Assembly: GCA_036502085.1 (NCBI GenBank)
Contig: DASXZD010000043.1
Location: forward strand, 26,690-90,689
DNA from: PALSA-505 sp036502085
Lineage (GTDB): Bacteria; Actinomycetota; Actinomycetes; Streptosporangiales; Streptosporangiaceae
DNA: 64,000 nt
Reading direction: 5' to 3'
The translations under genes and the position numbers were made by a program. Positions 32,497 to 41,015 of this stretch are shown piece after piece (position 1 is the first letter of the stretch; each line of letters opens with the position of its first letter). Below the pieces are notes generated by a model. The model did not search any database, was not told the DNA's origin, and was given only the letters and a program-made list of their open reading frames with translations.

Positions 32497-33162
32497 ATGA
32501 CCGATAGTGCCCGCGAGCCTGCCGATTCGGGCGGCGTCGTCGACCTGCTGGGCATGCTGGCGTACGCCGAGCTTGTCGCGTTCTTCCGGCTTTCTGATGA
32601 CGCGGCGCTGGCGCCGTCGCTGAACGACAAGGCGGCGCTGGGCCGGATGGCGGTGGCGGAGTTCTCGCATTTCGAGCGGATCCGCGCCGAGCTGGAGCGG
32701 CTCGGCGCCGACGCGGACCTGGCCATGCAGCCGTTCACCGGGTCGATCGACGCGTTCCACGTCAGGACCGCCCCCGCGGACTGGCTGGAGGGCCTGGTCA
32801 AGGCGTACGTCGGCGACGGATTCGCCGCGGACTTCTACCGCGCCGCCGCGGAGGTGCTGGATCCGAAGCGCCGCGCCCTGGTACTCGAGGTGCTCGCCGA
32901 CACCGGTCACGCCCAGTTCGCCGTCGAGCGGGTCCGCGCCGCCGTGGACGCGGACCCGGCGGTGGCCGGCCGGCTCGCCTTGTGGGCGCGCAGGCTGGTC
33001 GGCGAGGCGCTGAGCGAGGCCCAGCGGGTCGCCGCCGAACGCCCGCCGCTGGCCCGGCTGCTCGTCGGCAACGGCAGTCAGCTCGGCGAGGTGGGCCGGA
33101 TGTTCGCCCGGCTCACCGACGCGCACATCCAGCGCATGCGCGCGCTTGGCCTGTCAGATTGA
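32497..33162 (+). CDS. Ferritin-like fold protein
   Basis: This 221-residue helical protein is of the actinobacterial ferritin-like/MiaE-like family. Acidic and histidine pairs lie in AYAELVAFFRL, AVAEFSHFERIRAEL, AFHVRTAPADWLEGLVKAYVG and DTGHAQFAVERV. Members may bind a di-iron centre, but activity is unknown. The gene is divergent from the DEAD helicase and precedes DUF3107, an arrangement seen in many actinomycetes. Confidence 0.82.
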   Translation: MTDSAREPADSGGVVDLLGMLAYAELVAFFRLSDDAALAPSLNDKAALGRMAVAEFSHFERIRAELERLGADADLAMQPFTGSIDAFHVRTAPADWLEGLVKAYVGDGFAADFYRAAAEVLDPKRRALVLEVLADTGHAQFAVERVRAAVDADPAVAGRLALWARRLVGEALSEAQRVAAERPPLARLLVGNGSQLGEVGRMFARLTDAHIQRMRALGLSD

Positions 33163-33201
33163 GGTCTGTCCGGTTAAGCGGTGCCCCCGTTGGAACGGTG
33201 G

Positions 33202-33426
33202 TCAGAGGCTGCCGAATCCGACCCGGCGCGTCTCCGACCCGGCTAGCTCGACGTAGGCGATCTTTTCCGCCGGAATCAGAATCTTTCCCCCTTTGTCGTC
33301 GCGGAGCGCGAACACGCTGCCGTCGGCGAGCGCGGCCGTGAGGGTACGTTCGACTTCCTCGGTGGCCGTCTCGGTTTCCACGACAAGCTCACGCGGCACG
33401 GACTGGATCCCGATCTTTACTTCCAC
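33202..33426 (-). CDS. DUF3107 protein
   Basis: This 74-residue protein matches DUF3107 end to end (EVKIGIQSVPRELVVETETA, FALRDDKGGKILIPAEKIAY then VELAG). It is an ATP-binding-like small actinobacterial protein of unknown function. GTG at 33426 follows an AGAGGAG Shine-Dalgarno. A TetR gene lies upstream on the same strand. Confidence 0.92.
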   Translation of the reverse strand: MEVKIGIQSVPRELVVETETATEEVERTLTAALADGSVFALRDDKGGKILIPAEKIAYVELAGSETRRVGFGSL

Positions 33427-33554
33427 GGCACTCCTCTTGGTGAATCTGCGGGCCAGTGGCCATCGTCTATCGAGGCTAGCGTTGGTTACATGACTAACGC
33501 GTGACGCGCGCCGGGGTGGTTATCCGGCAGCAGGTGGACGCTATCGCACGCGGG

Positions 33555-34178
33555 CTACGCGGTGAGCGGCCAGCCGCTGATCCCGCGCCAGGCCAGCCGG
33601 GTCAGCAGCTGCTCCGCGGCATCCTTGGGGATCTCGCCGCCGGTGCGCACCCAGTAGCGGGCGCTGACATTGGCCATGCCGACGAGTCCCATCCCGAGCA
33701 GGTGCGCCTCGTCGTCGCTGATCCCGGCGTCCTCCCGGATCACCCGGCTGATCATCTCCGCGCACGCGTTCATCGTGTCATCAAGCCGGACCCGCACGGC
33801 CGGCTCATTGCCAAGATCTGACTCAAAGACCAGGCGGAAGGCTTCGCCCGCCCGGCCGACGAAATCGAAAAACGCGACAAAGGTGGCGGCGACCCGCTGC
33901 CGGTTATCGGTCGTAGAACCCAGGGCGTCGCGCACGGTGGCGATCAGCGCGTCGGTGCTCTCCTCGAGCAGCGCCAGGTAGAGCTCTAGCTTTCCGGGGA
34001 AATGCTGGTACAGGACCGGCTTGCTCACGCCGGCGCGTTCGGCGATCTCGTCCATCGCGGCGGCGTGATATCCCTGCGAGACGAAGACTTCCTGCGCCGC
34101 CCCGAGCAACTGGCGCCGCCGGGCCGGCCGGGGCAGCCGAGTTCCGCGTGGCCGGGCATCGGGGGTTGCGGTCAACAC
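33555..34178 (-). CDS. TetR-family transcriptional regulator
   Basis: This 207-residue protein has an N-terminal HTH (QLLGAAQEVFVSQGYHAAAM, DEIAERAGVSKPVLYQHFPGK) and an all-helical ligand domain (FVGRAGEAFRLVFESDLGNEP). It is the TetR regulator usually found with DUF3107 and the ferritin-like gene in actinomycetes. The start is GTG 34178 after GGAGAA. The target is not evident. Confidence 0.9.
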   Translation of the reverse strand: MLTATPDARPRGTRLPRPARRRQLLGAAQEVFVSQGYHAAAMDEIAERAGVSKPVLYQHFPGKLELYLALLEESTDALIATVRDALGSTTDNRQRVAATFVAFFDFVGRAGEAFRLVFESDLGNEPAVRVRLDDTMNACAEMISRVIREDAGISDDEAHLLGMGLVGMANVSARYWVRTGGEIPKDAAEQLLTRLAWRGISGWPLTA

Positions 34179-34545
34179 ATTCTCCGGGGTCAGTTGCGTG
34201 AGTGGTCCGTTGCGTCCCGGTAATCCTACGACCGAGTAGCTCTTTGCGCCGAGGTAGCGGACACCTAGCCGGCCGGCGGCGTGTCCGGCCGGAGTACTGA
34301 ATCCGACTCGCTCCTGGCGTGCTCAGCCAGCACGGACAGGCGGTCAGCCCGGCCCGGAGCGCTTCCCTGGGCGGTACGGCCTTGGCGGCGACGAGATTGG
34401 CCAGCGGATCGCCGCTGACCTCGCGGCCGATGCGATCCAGCCCGGCCCATCTCACCTCCGCAGCTTGACTACCACTGCACTATCACCGCCGCCCATAGAC
34501 CCGCCGCCTGCTCACCGGCCGCGGGCCGACGCATCGGCTGCTGTA
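34179..34545. other. 367-bp gap without a recognised gene
   Basis: On the minus strand a frame starting near 34455 (GGAGGTGAG at its start) gives about 60 protein-like residues (GREVSGDPLANLVAAKAVPP) before turning arginine-rich. It could be a gene relic but matches nothing I know. No tRNA, strong hairpin or repeat was seen. Confidence 0.3.
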
Positions 34546-35970
34546 TCAGGCTTCGGATTCTCGCGATCCGGCATGCTTTGCCAGCTCGCGCAGTGGCAGC
34601 TCCATCGCCGCCCCGTAGGTCGGGAAGGCGTGCACCGTATCGGCGAGCAGGGTCAGCGCGATCCGGGCCCTGACTGCCAGGGTGATCTCGGACATCCATT
34701 CCTCGGCGTACAGGCCGACGGCGGCCGCGCCCACCAGGGTGCCGCCCGAGTCCGCGTACAGCTCGACCCGGCCTCTGTCGTCGTCCTCCACGGTGGCCCG
34801 GGCCGTTTCGGCGAGGTCGAAGCCTGCGGTGCTCAGCTCGACGCCGGCCGCCGCGGCCCGCGCCGGGGAGAGCCCGACCGTGTATACCGACGGCGTGGTG
34901 TAGACCACGCGCGGGATGGCCCGGTAATCGGCCTCGCGATGGCCGCCGAGTATGTTCGTCGCCACGATGCGGGCCTGGTAGCTGGCGGTGTGCGCGTACG
35001 GGGCGACGCCGGTGACATCCCCTGCGGCCCACACGTGCCCGGCGGCCTTCCGCCGGGCGCGCCCGGGGGTAGCGGCAGGCACCACCCGGCAGCCCGCTTC
35101 CACCGGCAGGGCCATGCCCGGCCCGATCTCGATGCCGAGCTTGTCCAGCCCGAGCTCGCTGAGCCGCGGCCTGCGGCCGGCGGCCAGCAGCACCCGGTCG
35201 GCCTCGATCCTGCTGCCGTCCGCCAGCATCAGGGCGAGGCCGGAGTCCGTGGCCTCCGCCTTGGCCGCCGCGGATCCGAGCCGCACGTCGGCGCCGGTCC
35301 TGCGCAGCCCGTCGGCGAGGATCTCTCCGGCGAACTGAGCCTCGTCCGGCAGCAGGTAATCTTCCGCTTCGATCAGCGTCACCTGGCTGCCGAACGCCGC
35401 GTAGATTTGCGCTAGCTCACAGCCGACCGGGCCGCCGCCGAGCACCACCAGGCGGCGGGGCAGGTCCGGGCAGGTCAGCGCCTCCGCGCTGGTCCACGCG
35501 GAGATGTCGGTCAGCCCTTCGACTGGCGGAGCCACCGGCTCGCTGCCGGTGGCGATCACCAGGTCGGTGTAGCCGAGGGACGTGGTCTCGGGCTCGGCGG
35601 GCTTGGCCGCGCCGTTCGGGTGCGCCCGGCCTGCGGCGGGGATCGCCTCGATCTCGATCACGCCGGGCTTGGCCACGCGGGCCGTGCCGCGGATCAGCGT
35701 GACGCCGGTCTCGGCGAGCCTGGCCGCCGCGGCCGTGTCGTCCAGGTGCCCGGTGACTTCATCCCTGCGGGCGACCGCGTGCTCCCAGGTCTCGCCACGC
35801 CGCGCCGACTGGAGCAACGATTTCGAGGGGATGCAGGCGAGATAGGGGGACTCGCCCCCGACCAGTCCGGCTTCCACGACGGCCGCGGTGCGGCCTCCCC
35901 GCGCCACCTCGGTGGCGACGTGCACGCCGGCCGTTCCGCCGCCGAGCACGACAACATCGAACTGTGGCAT
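34546..35970 (-). CDS. Pyridine nucleotide-disulfide oxidoreductase-like flavoprotein lacking the redox disulfide
   Basis: This 474-residue protein has an FAD-binding GGGTAGVHVATE, an NAD(P)-binding VVLGGGPVGCELAQIY, an AAGDVTGVAPYAH segment and the C-terminal dimerisation domain of the lipoamide dehydrogenase/mercuric reductase group. The active-site stretch reads GGESPYLACIPSK (residues 39-50): the first cysteine of CxxxxC is serine (S41) and only C46 remains. The C-terminal HxxxxE catalytic pair is also altered (HAFPTYG). It therefore cannot perform disulfide exchange as such and may be a quinone/NADPH oxidoreductase. ATG 35970 is the start. Confidence 0.86.
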   Translation of the reverse strand: MPQFDVVVLGGGTAGVHVATEVARGGRTAAVVEAGLVGGESPYLACIPSKSLLQSARRGETWEHAVARRDEVTGHLDDTAAAARLAETGVTLIRGTARVAKPGVIEIEAIPAAGRAHPNGAAKPAEPETTSLGYTDLVIATGSEPVAPPVEGLTDISAWTSAEALTCPDLPRRLVVLGGGPVGCELAQIYAAFGSQVTLIEAEDYLLPDEAQFAGEILADGLRRTGADVRLGSAAAKAEATDSGLALMLADGSRIEADRVLLAAGRRPRLSELGLDKLGIEIGPGMALPVEAGCRVVPAATPGRARRKAAGHVWAAGDVTGVAPYAHTASYQARIVATNILGGHREADYRAIPRVVYTTPSVYTVGLSPARAAAAGVELSTAGFDLAETARATVEDDDRGRVELYADSGGTLVGAAAVGLYAEEWMSEITLAVRARIALTLLADTVHAFPTYGAAMELPLRELAKHAGSRESEA

Positions 35971-36118
35971 CTGCCTACCTTTCCTCCTCCCTCGCCGGGC
36001 TTCATCATGGCAGCCGCGGTCGCCTAACCGCCTGGAGAGCGACGAAACAGTGACCAGCCCGGTCACTCAGGCTGGCGTGAAACTGATCGTCTGCGCTGGC
36101 CAGGGTTAGGCTTGCCGG

Positions 36119-37096
36119 GTGAAGACAACATCGGCCGCCGGCACCGGCCAGGCCACACCGATCCCGCCCTGGCCGGGTGAGCTGGTCACGGTCGGGGCGG
36201 ACGAGCTCTTCGTGCGCCGCGTGCCGGCGGCGCCCGGCGCGGAGCCCGCGCTGTGCGTGCACGGCCTGGGCGGCGCGTCCACGAACTGGACCGACCTGAT
36301 GGACGTGCTGCGGACTCCGGCTGGCGGGGTGGCGGGCGGCGGGGTGGCGGGCGGGCTGGCCTGCGAGGCGGTGGACCTGCCCGGCTTCGGCCGCTCGCCG
36401 CAGTCGCACAGCGGCAGCTACTCGATCAGCGCGCAGGCCGCCGTGGTCGGCCGGCTGATCGAGCAGAGCGGCCGCGGCCCGGTTCACCTGATCGGCAATT
36501 CGATGGGCGGTGCCATCATCACCCGGCTCGCGGCGCGCAGGCCCGAGCTGGTCAGGACGCTGACGCTCATCTCGCCTGCGCTGCCGGACCTGCGCCCGCG
36601 TCCGGTGCCGGCCAGGGTGACCGTAGTGACCGTCCCCGCGCTCGGGCCGTGGCTGCTGCGCAGGGCCGGCAAGACGCCCGCCGAGAAGCGGGTGGCGCTC
36701 CTGCTGCGTGACGTGTACTACGACCCCAGCGTCGTGCACCCCAGCCGGGTGGCCGAGGAGATCGCCGAGCTGCAGCGGATCGAGGGGCTCGGCTACCTGG
36801 GCGACGCGCTGCTCAAGTCGGCGCAGGCCCTGGTGGCGGAATACCTCCGCCGCGGCCCCGGATCGCTCTGGCGGGACGCGGCCAGCATCGACGCCAGCGT
36901 CCTGGTCATCTACGGCAGCCACGACCGCCTGGTGAATTCGAAGATGGCGGTGCGCGCGGCCCGGTCGTTCCGTGACGCCAGGGTCGTGCTGCTGCCGCGG
37001 ACCGGGCACGTCGCCATGCTGGAACGGCCTGGCCAGGTGGCCAGGGAGATGTGGGCGATGATGTCGGACGCGGCGGCGCGCGGGCCGCAGGCGTGA
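36119..37096 (+). CDS. Alpha/beta hydrolase
   Basis: This 325-residue alpha/beta-hydrolase has CVHGLGGASTNW, the nucleophile GNSMGGAI, an Asp in IYGSHDRLVN and a His in PRTGHVAMLERP, giving a complete Ser-Asp-His triad. It resembles esterase/haloperoxidase-like or meta-cleavage hydrolases; the substrate is unknown. A 15-bp duplication (36323-36352) encodes GGVAG twice. It starts at GTG 36119. Its stop overlaps the nagA start (GTGA). Confidence 0.9.
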   Translation: MKTTSAAGTGQATPIPPWPGELVTVGADELFVRRVPAAPGAEPALCVHGLGGASTNWTDLMDVLRTPAGGVAGGGVAGGLACEAVDLPGFGRSPQSHSGSYSISAQAAVVGRLIEQSGRGPVHLIGNSMGGAIITRLAARRPELVRTLTLISPALPDLRPRPVPARVTVVTVPALGPWLLRRAGKTPAEKRVALLLRDVYYDPSVVHPSRVAEEIAELQRIEGLGYLGDALLKSAQALVAEYLRRGPGSLWRDAASIDASVLVIYGSHDRLVNSKMAVRAARSFRDARVVLLPRTGHVAMLERPGQVAREMWAMMSDAAARGPQA

Positions 37097-38295
37097 CGAG
37101 AGCTGCGGACGGCCTGGTCCTGGCGGCCGGGCGCATCGTGGCCGGCCCGGGGGTCTTGTCGCCGGGGTACCTCGTTGTCTCCGAAGGCCGGGTCGCCGAG
37201 GTTGGCCAGGGACCGCCGCCGCGCCGCCCCGACGTCGAGCTGGCCGACGGGCTGCTGGTGCCCGGCTTCGTCGATCTCCAGGTCAACGGCTACTTCGGCG
37301 AGGAGTTCGCGACGGCCGGCCCGGCCGGGTGGGAGCGGGTGGTCAGCCGGCTCCCCGAGACCGGCGTGACCGCGTTCATGCCCACGATCATCACCAGCCC
37401 GGCCGACAGGCTCGCCGCCGCACTGCGGTCCGCCGCGACGCTGATCCCCGGCCTGCCGGCCGGCGCGCGAGTGCTCGGGATCCACATGGAGGGCCCGTTC
37501 ATCTCGCCGCTCCGCAAGGGCGCGCACAACGCCGAGTGGATCACCGACCCTGCGCCCGCCGCGGTGGAAGAGCTGCTGGCCGCCGGGTCGGGCCAGCTCC
37601 GGCTGGTCACCCTGGCGCCAGAACGCGACGGTGCCATCGCCGCCATAGGCAGGCTCACCCGGGCCGGCGTGCTGGTCAGCGTGGGCCACAGCGACGCGAC
37701 GTCCGCCCAGGTAGCGGCGGCCGTGGACGCCGGCGCGCGGATGGTCACCCACCTGTTCAACGGGCAGCGCCCGATGCATCACCGCGAGCCCGGCGTGCCC
37801 GGCCACGCGCTCGCCGACTCGCGCGTGACCAGCGGCCTCATCGCCGACATGTGGCATGTGGCCGCGGAGGTCTGCGTGATCGCGTTCGCGGCGGCTCCCG
37901 GCCGGATCTGCCTGGTCACCGACGCCGCCGCGTGCGCGGGCATGCCACCGGGGCAGTACTTGCTCGGCGGCGAGCCGATCACCCTGCCCGAAGGCGGCGC
38001 GCCGCCGGTGCGGGCGGACGGCACGCTGGCCGGATCGGCGCTGCGGATGGATACCGCGGTGGCCAACATGGTTGCGGCCGGCGCCGCGCTGCCCGACGCG
38101 GTCGCGGCGGCCAGCCGCATTCCCGCCGACCTGATCGGGCGGCCTGACCTCGGCCGGATAGCCCCCGGCGCCGCGGCCGACCTGACCTGGCTCGACGACG
38201 ACTTGCGAACCCAGGCCGCATGGGTGGGCGGCGACATGGTGTACTCGGCAATTGGATCCGGCGCGCGGCCGGCAGCGGAGGGAGCGCAACGATGA
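37093..38295 (+). CDS. nagA: N-acetylglucosamine-6-phosphate deacetylase
   Basis: This 400-residue amidohydrolase has GFVDLQVNGYFG, GIHMEGPFISPLRKGAHN, SVGHSDA, THLFNGQRPMHHREPG, LIADMWHV and LVTDAAACAGMPPG, with the catalytic aspartate in the last. It deacetylates GlcNAc-6-phosphate for cell-wall sugar recycling. It is coupled at both ends: GTGA with the hydrolase and ATGA with the SIS-domain gene, whose product probably takes the next step. Confidence 0.93.
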   Translation: MTRAADGLVLAAGRIVAGPGVLSPGYLVVSEGRVAEVGQGPPPRRPDVELADGLLVPGFVDLQVNGYFGEEFATAGPAGWERVVSRLPETGVTAFMPTIITSPADRLAAALRSAATLIPGLPAGARVLGIHMEGPFISPLRKGAHNAEWITDPAPAAVEELLAAGSGQLRLVTLAPERDGAIAAIGRLTRAGVLVSVGHSDATSAQVAAAVDAGARMVTHLFNGQRPMHHREPGVPGHALADSRVTSGLIADMWHVAAEVCVIAFAAAPGRICLVTDAAACAGMPPGQYLLGGEPITLPEGGAPPVRADGTLAGSALRMDTAVANMVAAGAALPDAVAAASRIPADLIGRPDLGRIAPGAAADLTWLDDDLRTQAAWVGGDMVYSAIGSGARPAAEGAQR

Positions 38296-39365
38296 GCGGG
38301 CTATCCGCGGGGCCTGCGATAGCGGGCGACTCGCACCTGACCCACATGCGAACCGAGATCGGCGAGCAGCCCAGAGCACTGCGCGCCACGCTGGACGCGC
38401 TGCTGCCCAGGGCCGGAGAGGTGGCGGCCCTCGCGGGCGGCACCCGGCAGGTCCTGTTCATCGCCCGCGGCACCTCGGACAACGCCGCCGTCTACGGCAG
38501 CTACCTGCTGCAGGTGTACGCCGGCCGGCTCGCCACGCTGGGCTCGCCGTCCGTCGCCACCAGCTATCGCGCCCGGGTGGACCTGTCCGGGGTGCTCGCG
38601 GTCGCGCTGTCCCAGTCCGGCCGTACCGAGGAGATCGTCGAAAGCCTCGGCTGGGCCCGCAACTGCGGCGCGCGCACGCTGGCCATCACGAACTCGGCCG
38701 CCTCCCCGCTCGCGGAGATCGCCGATGTGGCCCTGGTCACCGAGGCGGGTACCGAGCAGGCCGTGCCGGCCACCAAGACCTTCAGCACGCAGCTGGCCGC
38801 GCTGGCCGTACTCGGGGTCGGGCTCGGCGCGGACGTCGCACCCGATCAACTGCGCCAGGTTCCCGACGAGATTGAGCGGATGCTCGCCGAGCCCGGGGAC
38901 GTCGAGGCCGCCGCGGCGGGTATCGCCGGCGCGCGGGGCCTGGTGGTGTCCGGGCGCGGCCTGGCCTACGCCTCGGCTCTTGAGCTGGCGCTCAAGCTCA
39001 AGGAGGCGTGCTACTTGCACGCGATGGGCTTGTCCTACGCGGACCTGCTGCATGGCCCGATCGCGGTGGTGGACGCCTATACCCCGGCGATCATCGTGGC
39101 TGCGGGCACCGGGCCCGCCCTGGACGGCGCGATCAAGCTAGCCCAGCGGGTCACCGCGGCCGGCGCGACGACCCTGGCTGTCGGCGGCGGGCCGGGACTG
39201 GCCCGGGAGTGCCGCATCGCCCTGCCGGGACCACGGCTGCCCGAATGGCTGGCGCCCATCGGCCTGATCGTGCCCGGCCAGCTGCTCACCGAGGCGCTGG
39301 CTCGTCGGCTCGGCCTCAATCCGGACAGCCCGCGCGGCCTGAGCAAGGTGACTCAGACCCGCTGA
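38292..39365 (+). CDS. SIS-domain sugar isomerase/deaminase (GlmS C-terminal-like)
   Basis: This 357-residue protein has two SIS domains (LFIARGTSDNAAVYGSYLLQ, ALSQSGRTEE, ITNSAASPLAE; then GLVVSGRGLAYASALELALK and LKEA). It lacks the glutaminase half of GlmS. Such proteins can act as GlcN-6-P deaminase (NagB-II) or AgaS. Coupling to nagA supports conversion of GlcN-6-P to fructose-6-P. The HGPIAVVD segment matches the family's conserved HGP. Confidence 0.9.
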   Translation: MSGLSAGPAIAGDSHLTHMRTEIGEQPRALRATLDALLPRAGEVAALAGGTRQVLFIARGTSDNAAVYGSYLLQVYAGRLATLGSPSVATSYRARVDLSGVLAVALSQSGRTEEIVESLGWARNCGARTLAITNSAASPLAEIADVALVTEAGTEQAVPATKTFSTQLAALAVLGVGLGADVAPDQLRQVPDEIERMLAEPGDVEAAAAGIAGARGLVVSGRGLAYASALELALKLKEACYLHAMGLSYADLLHGPIAVVDAYTPAIIVAAGTGPALDGAIKLAQRVTAAGATTLAVGGGPGLARECRIALPGPRLPEWLAPIGLIVPGQLLTEALARRLGLNPDSPRGLSKVTQTR

Positions 39366-39387
39366 CCGGGCGCTTACAGGAGATCGC

Positions 39388-40182
39388 ATGGCAACCTTGG
39401 TCACGTTCCACGCTCACCCCGACGACGAGTGCATCGCCTGTGGCGGGGTGATGCGCAAGGCGTTCGAGGAGGGCCACCGGGTGGTGCTGGTCGTGGCCAC
39501 CCGCGGTGAGCACGGCGAGGTGCCGGAAGGATTCCTCACCGACGGGGAGCAGCTGTGGCAGCGCCGGGTGGCCGAGACGGAGGCGTCGGCCGGGGTCCTG
39601 GGCGCGCAGCGCCTTGAGTTCCTCGGCTACACCGACTCCGGGATGATGGGCACGCCGACGAACGACCGGCCAGGCTCGTTCTGGACCGCGCCGGTGGACG
39701 AGGCCGCGGCGGCGCTGGCAGCAATCTTGAAGGAAGAGAACGCTGACGCGCTGACCTGCTACGACGACAACGGCGGCTACGGTCACCCGGACCACATCCA
39801 GGTGCACAGGGTGGGCTTGCGGGCGGCCGAGCTGGCCGGCACGCCGCGTGTTTACCAGAGCACCATGAACCGGGATCATCTCGAGCGCGGGAGACGCGAG
39901 TTCGCCGAGCAGGCCGCGGCTGCGGGGTTCGAGATGCCGGATGTTACCGACGATGAGGACTTCGGCAAGCCGGAGGCGGAGATCACCGCGGCGGTCGACG
40001 TCTCGCCCTACCTGGAGTACAAGCGCCAGGCCATGCGGGCGCACGCGAGCCAGATTGGCGAGCACTCGTTCTTCCTGGCCATGCCCGACGAGGGCTTCGG
40101 CTACGCGTTCGGCACCGAATGGTTCATCCGCAACGGCCAGGGCCCCGGCATCACCGAGACCGACCTGCTAGCCGACCTCTGA
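39388..40182 (+). CDS. PIG-L/LmbE-family deacetylase
   Basis: This 264-residue zinc deacetylase has FHAHPDDECIACGG, GYTDSGMMGTPTN and GGYGHPDHIQVH. The DSGMMG loop is shared with MshB (1.6-2.3 kb) and Mca, but the sequence is a distinct paralogue. It may deacetylate a GlcNAc conjugate or act as a mycothiol-conjugate amidase-like enzyme. It lies 22 bp after the SIS gene, so probably belongs to the nagA transcript. Confidence 0.9.
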   Translation: MATLVTFHAHPDDECIACGGVMRKAFEEGHRVVLVVATRGEHGEVPEGFLTDGEQLWQRRVAETEASAGVLGAQRLEFLGYTDSGMMGTPTNDRPGSFWTAPVDEAAAALAAILKEENADALTCYDDNGGYGHPDHIQVHRVGLRAAELAGTPRVYQSTMNRDHLERGRREFAEQAAAAGFEMPDVTDDEDFGKPEAEITAAVDVSPYLEYKRQAMRAHASQIGEHSFFLAMPDEGFGYAFGTEWFIRNGQGPGITETDLLADL

Positions 40183-40247
40183 CTCACCGCCGCTCGCCCG
40201 CTCCCCGTCCGCTCGCCCCTGGAGATACCTGAGACAAGCTTCCCAAG

Positions 40248-40289
40248 AAGTCTTTGCAAAGAAGTCTTTGGAAAGCTATCTTTGCATTT
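40248..40289. promoter_or_regulatory. Tandem palindromic operator upstream of the ArsR-type regulator
   Basis: Two 14-bp direct repeats (AAGTCTTTGCAAAG and AAGTCTTTGGAAAG, 40248-40275) are followed by a third diverged unit. The first junction forms a perfect 12-bp palindrome, TCTTTGCAAAGA (40251-40262). It lies directly before the regulator's ATG and is much AT-richer than the surroundings. It is a good candidate for the autoregulatory binding site. Confidence 0.65.
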
Positions 40290-41015
40290 ATGGCAGCCGA
40301 GCAGCAGGACCAGCACGAGCGAGAGCCTCAACCGCCCCAGCAGCCCCGCCGCGAGCAGAACCTTGCCCGCTCCCCCCGAGTGGTCAAGCAGCTCACCGAC
40401 CCGCGCGCACTGCGGGCCGTGGCCCATCCGATCAGGCTGTCGCTGATCGGCGTGCTGCGGCGGGAGGGAGCGCTGACCGCCACCCAGGCCAGCCAGCTGA
40501 TCGGCGAGAGCTCGGCGAGCTGCTCGTTCCACCTGCGGCAGCTCGCGAAGTACGGGCTGGTGGAAGAGGCGGGCGGCGGCAAGGGCCGGGAGCGCCCTTG
40601 GCGGGCCACCACGATGTTCACGGCCTGGCCCGAGGTCGCCGAAGGTCCCGAGGCCGCCGCCTCCAGCATGCTCAACAAGGTGCTCGCCGAGCGGTACTTC
40701 GAGTTCCTGATGCGCTGGCTTGAGGCCAAGCCGGGCGAGCCCGAGAAGTGGCAGCGCGCCGCGCACTTCGGCGACACGATGCTCTACGTCACCGCGGATG
40801 AGCTGACCCGCCTGGCCGGCGAGGTACAGGCGATGACCGACCGCTACCTGGAGCGCCAGCTCCACCCGGAGCTGCGGCCGCCGGGCGCGCGCCCCGTCAC
40901 GTACCTGCACCTGGCCTTCCCGGGCGACCTCTCGGGCGCCGCGCAGCACCCCTCAGCGCAAGACTCCGCTGCGCAAGGCCAAGACCCGCAACCTTCAGCG
41001 GACGCGGACCAGTGA
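40290..41015 (+). CDS. ArsR-type winged-helix regulator
   Basis: This 241-residue protein has a polar N-terminus followed by a winged helix (LRAVAHPIRLSLIGVLRREG, LTATQASQLIGESSASCSFH then LRQLAKYGLVEE) and a C-terminal helical domain of unknown ligand. Similar regulators pair with an MFS exporter. Here the exporter start overlaps the stop (GTGA at 41012). The ATG at 40290 follows the palindromic repeats immediately, so the mRNA is leaderless or nearly so. Confidence 0.88.
   Translation: MAAEQQDQHEREPQPPQQPRREQNLARSPRVVKQLTDPRALRAVAHPIRLSLIGVLRREGALTATQASQLIGESSASCSFHLRQLAKYGLVEEAGGGKGRERPWRATTMFTAWPEVAEGPEAAASSMLNKVLAERYFEFLMRWLEAKPGEPEKWQRAAHFGDTMLYVTADELTRLAGEVQAMTDRYLERQLHPELRPPGARPVTYLHLAFPGDLSGAAQHPSAQDSAAQGQDPQPSADADQ

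Noticed and set aside
34265..34455. A possible small gene on the minus strand after GGAGGTGAG
   Set aside because: About 60 residues look protein-like, but the frame then becomes Arg/Pro-rich and runs into the TetR gene. No family match is known to me.
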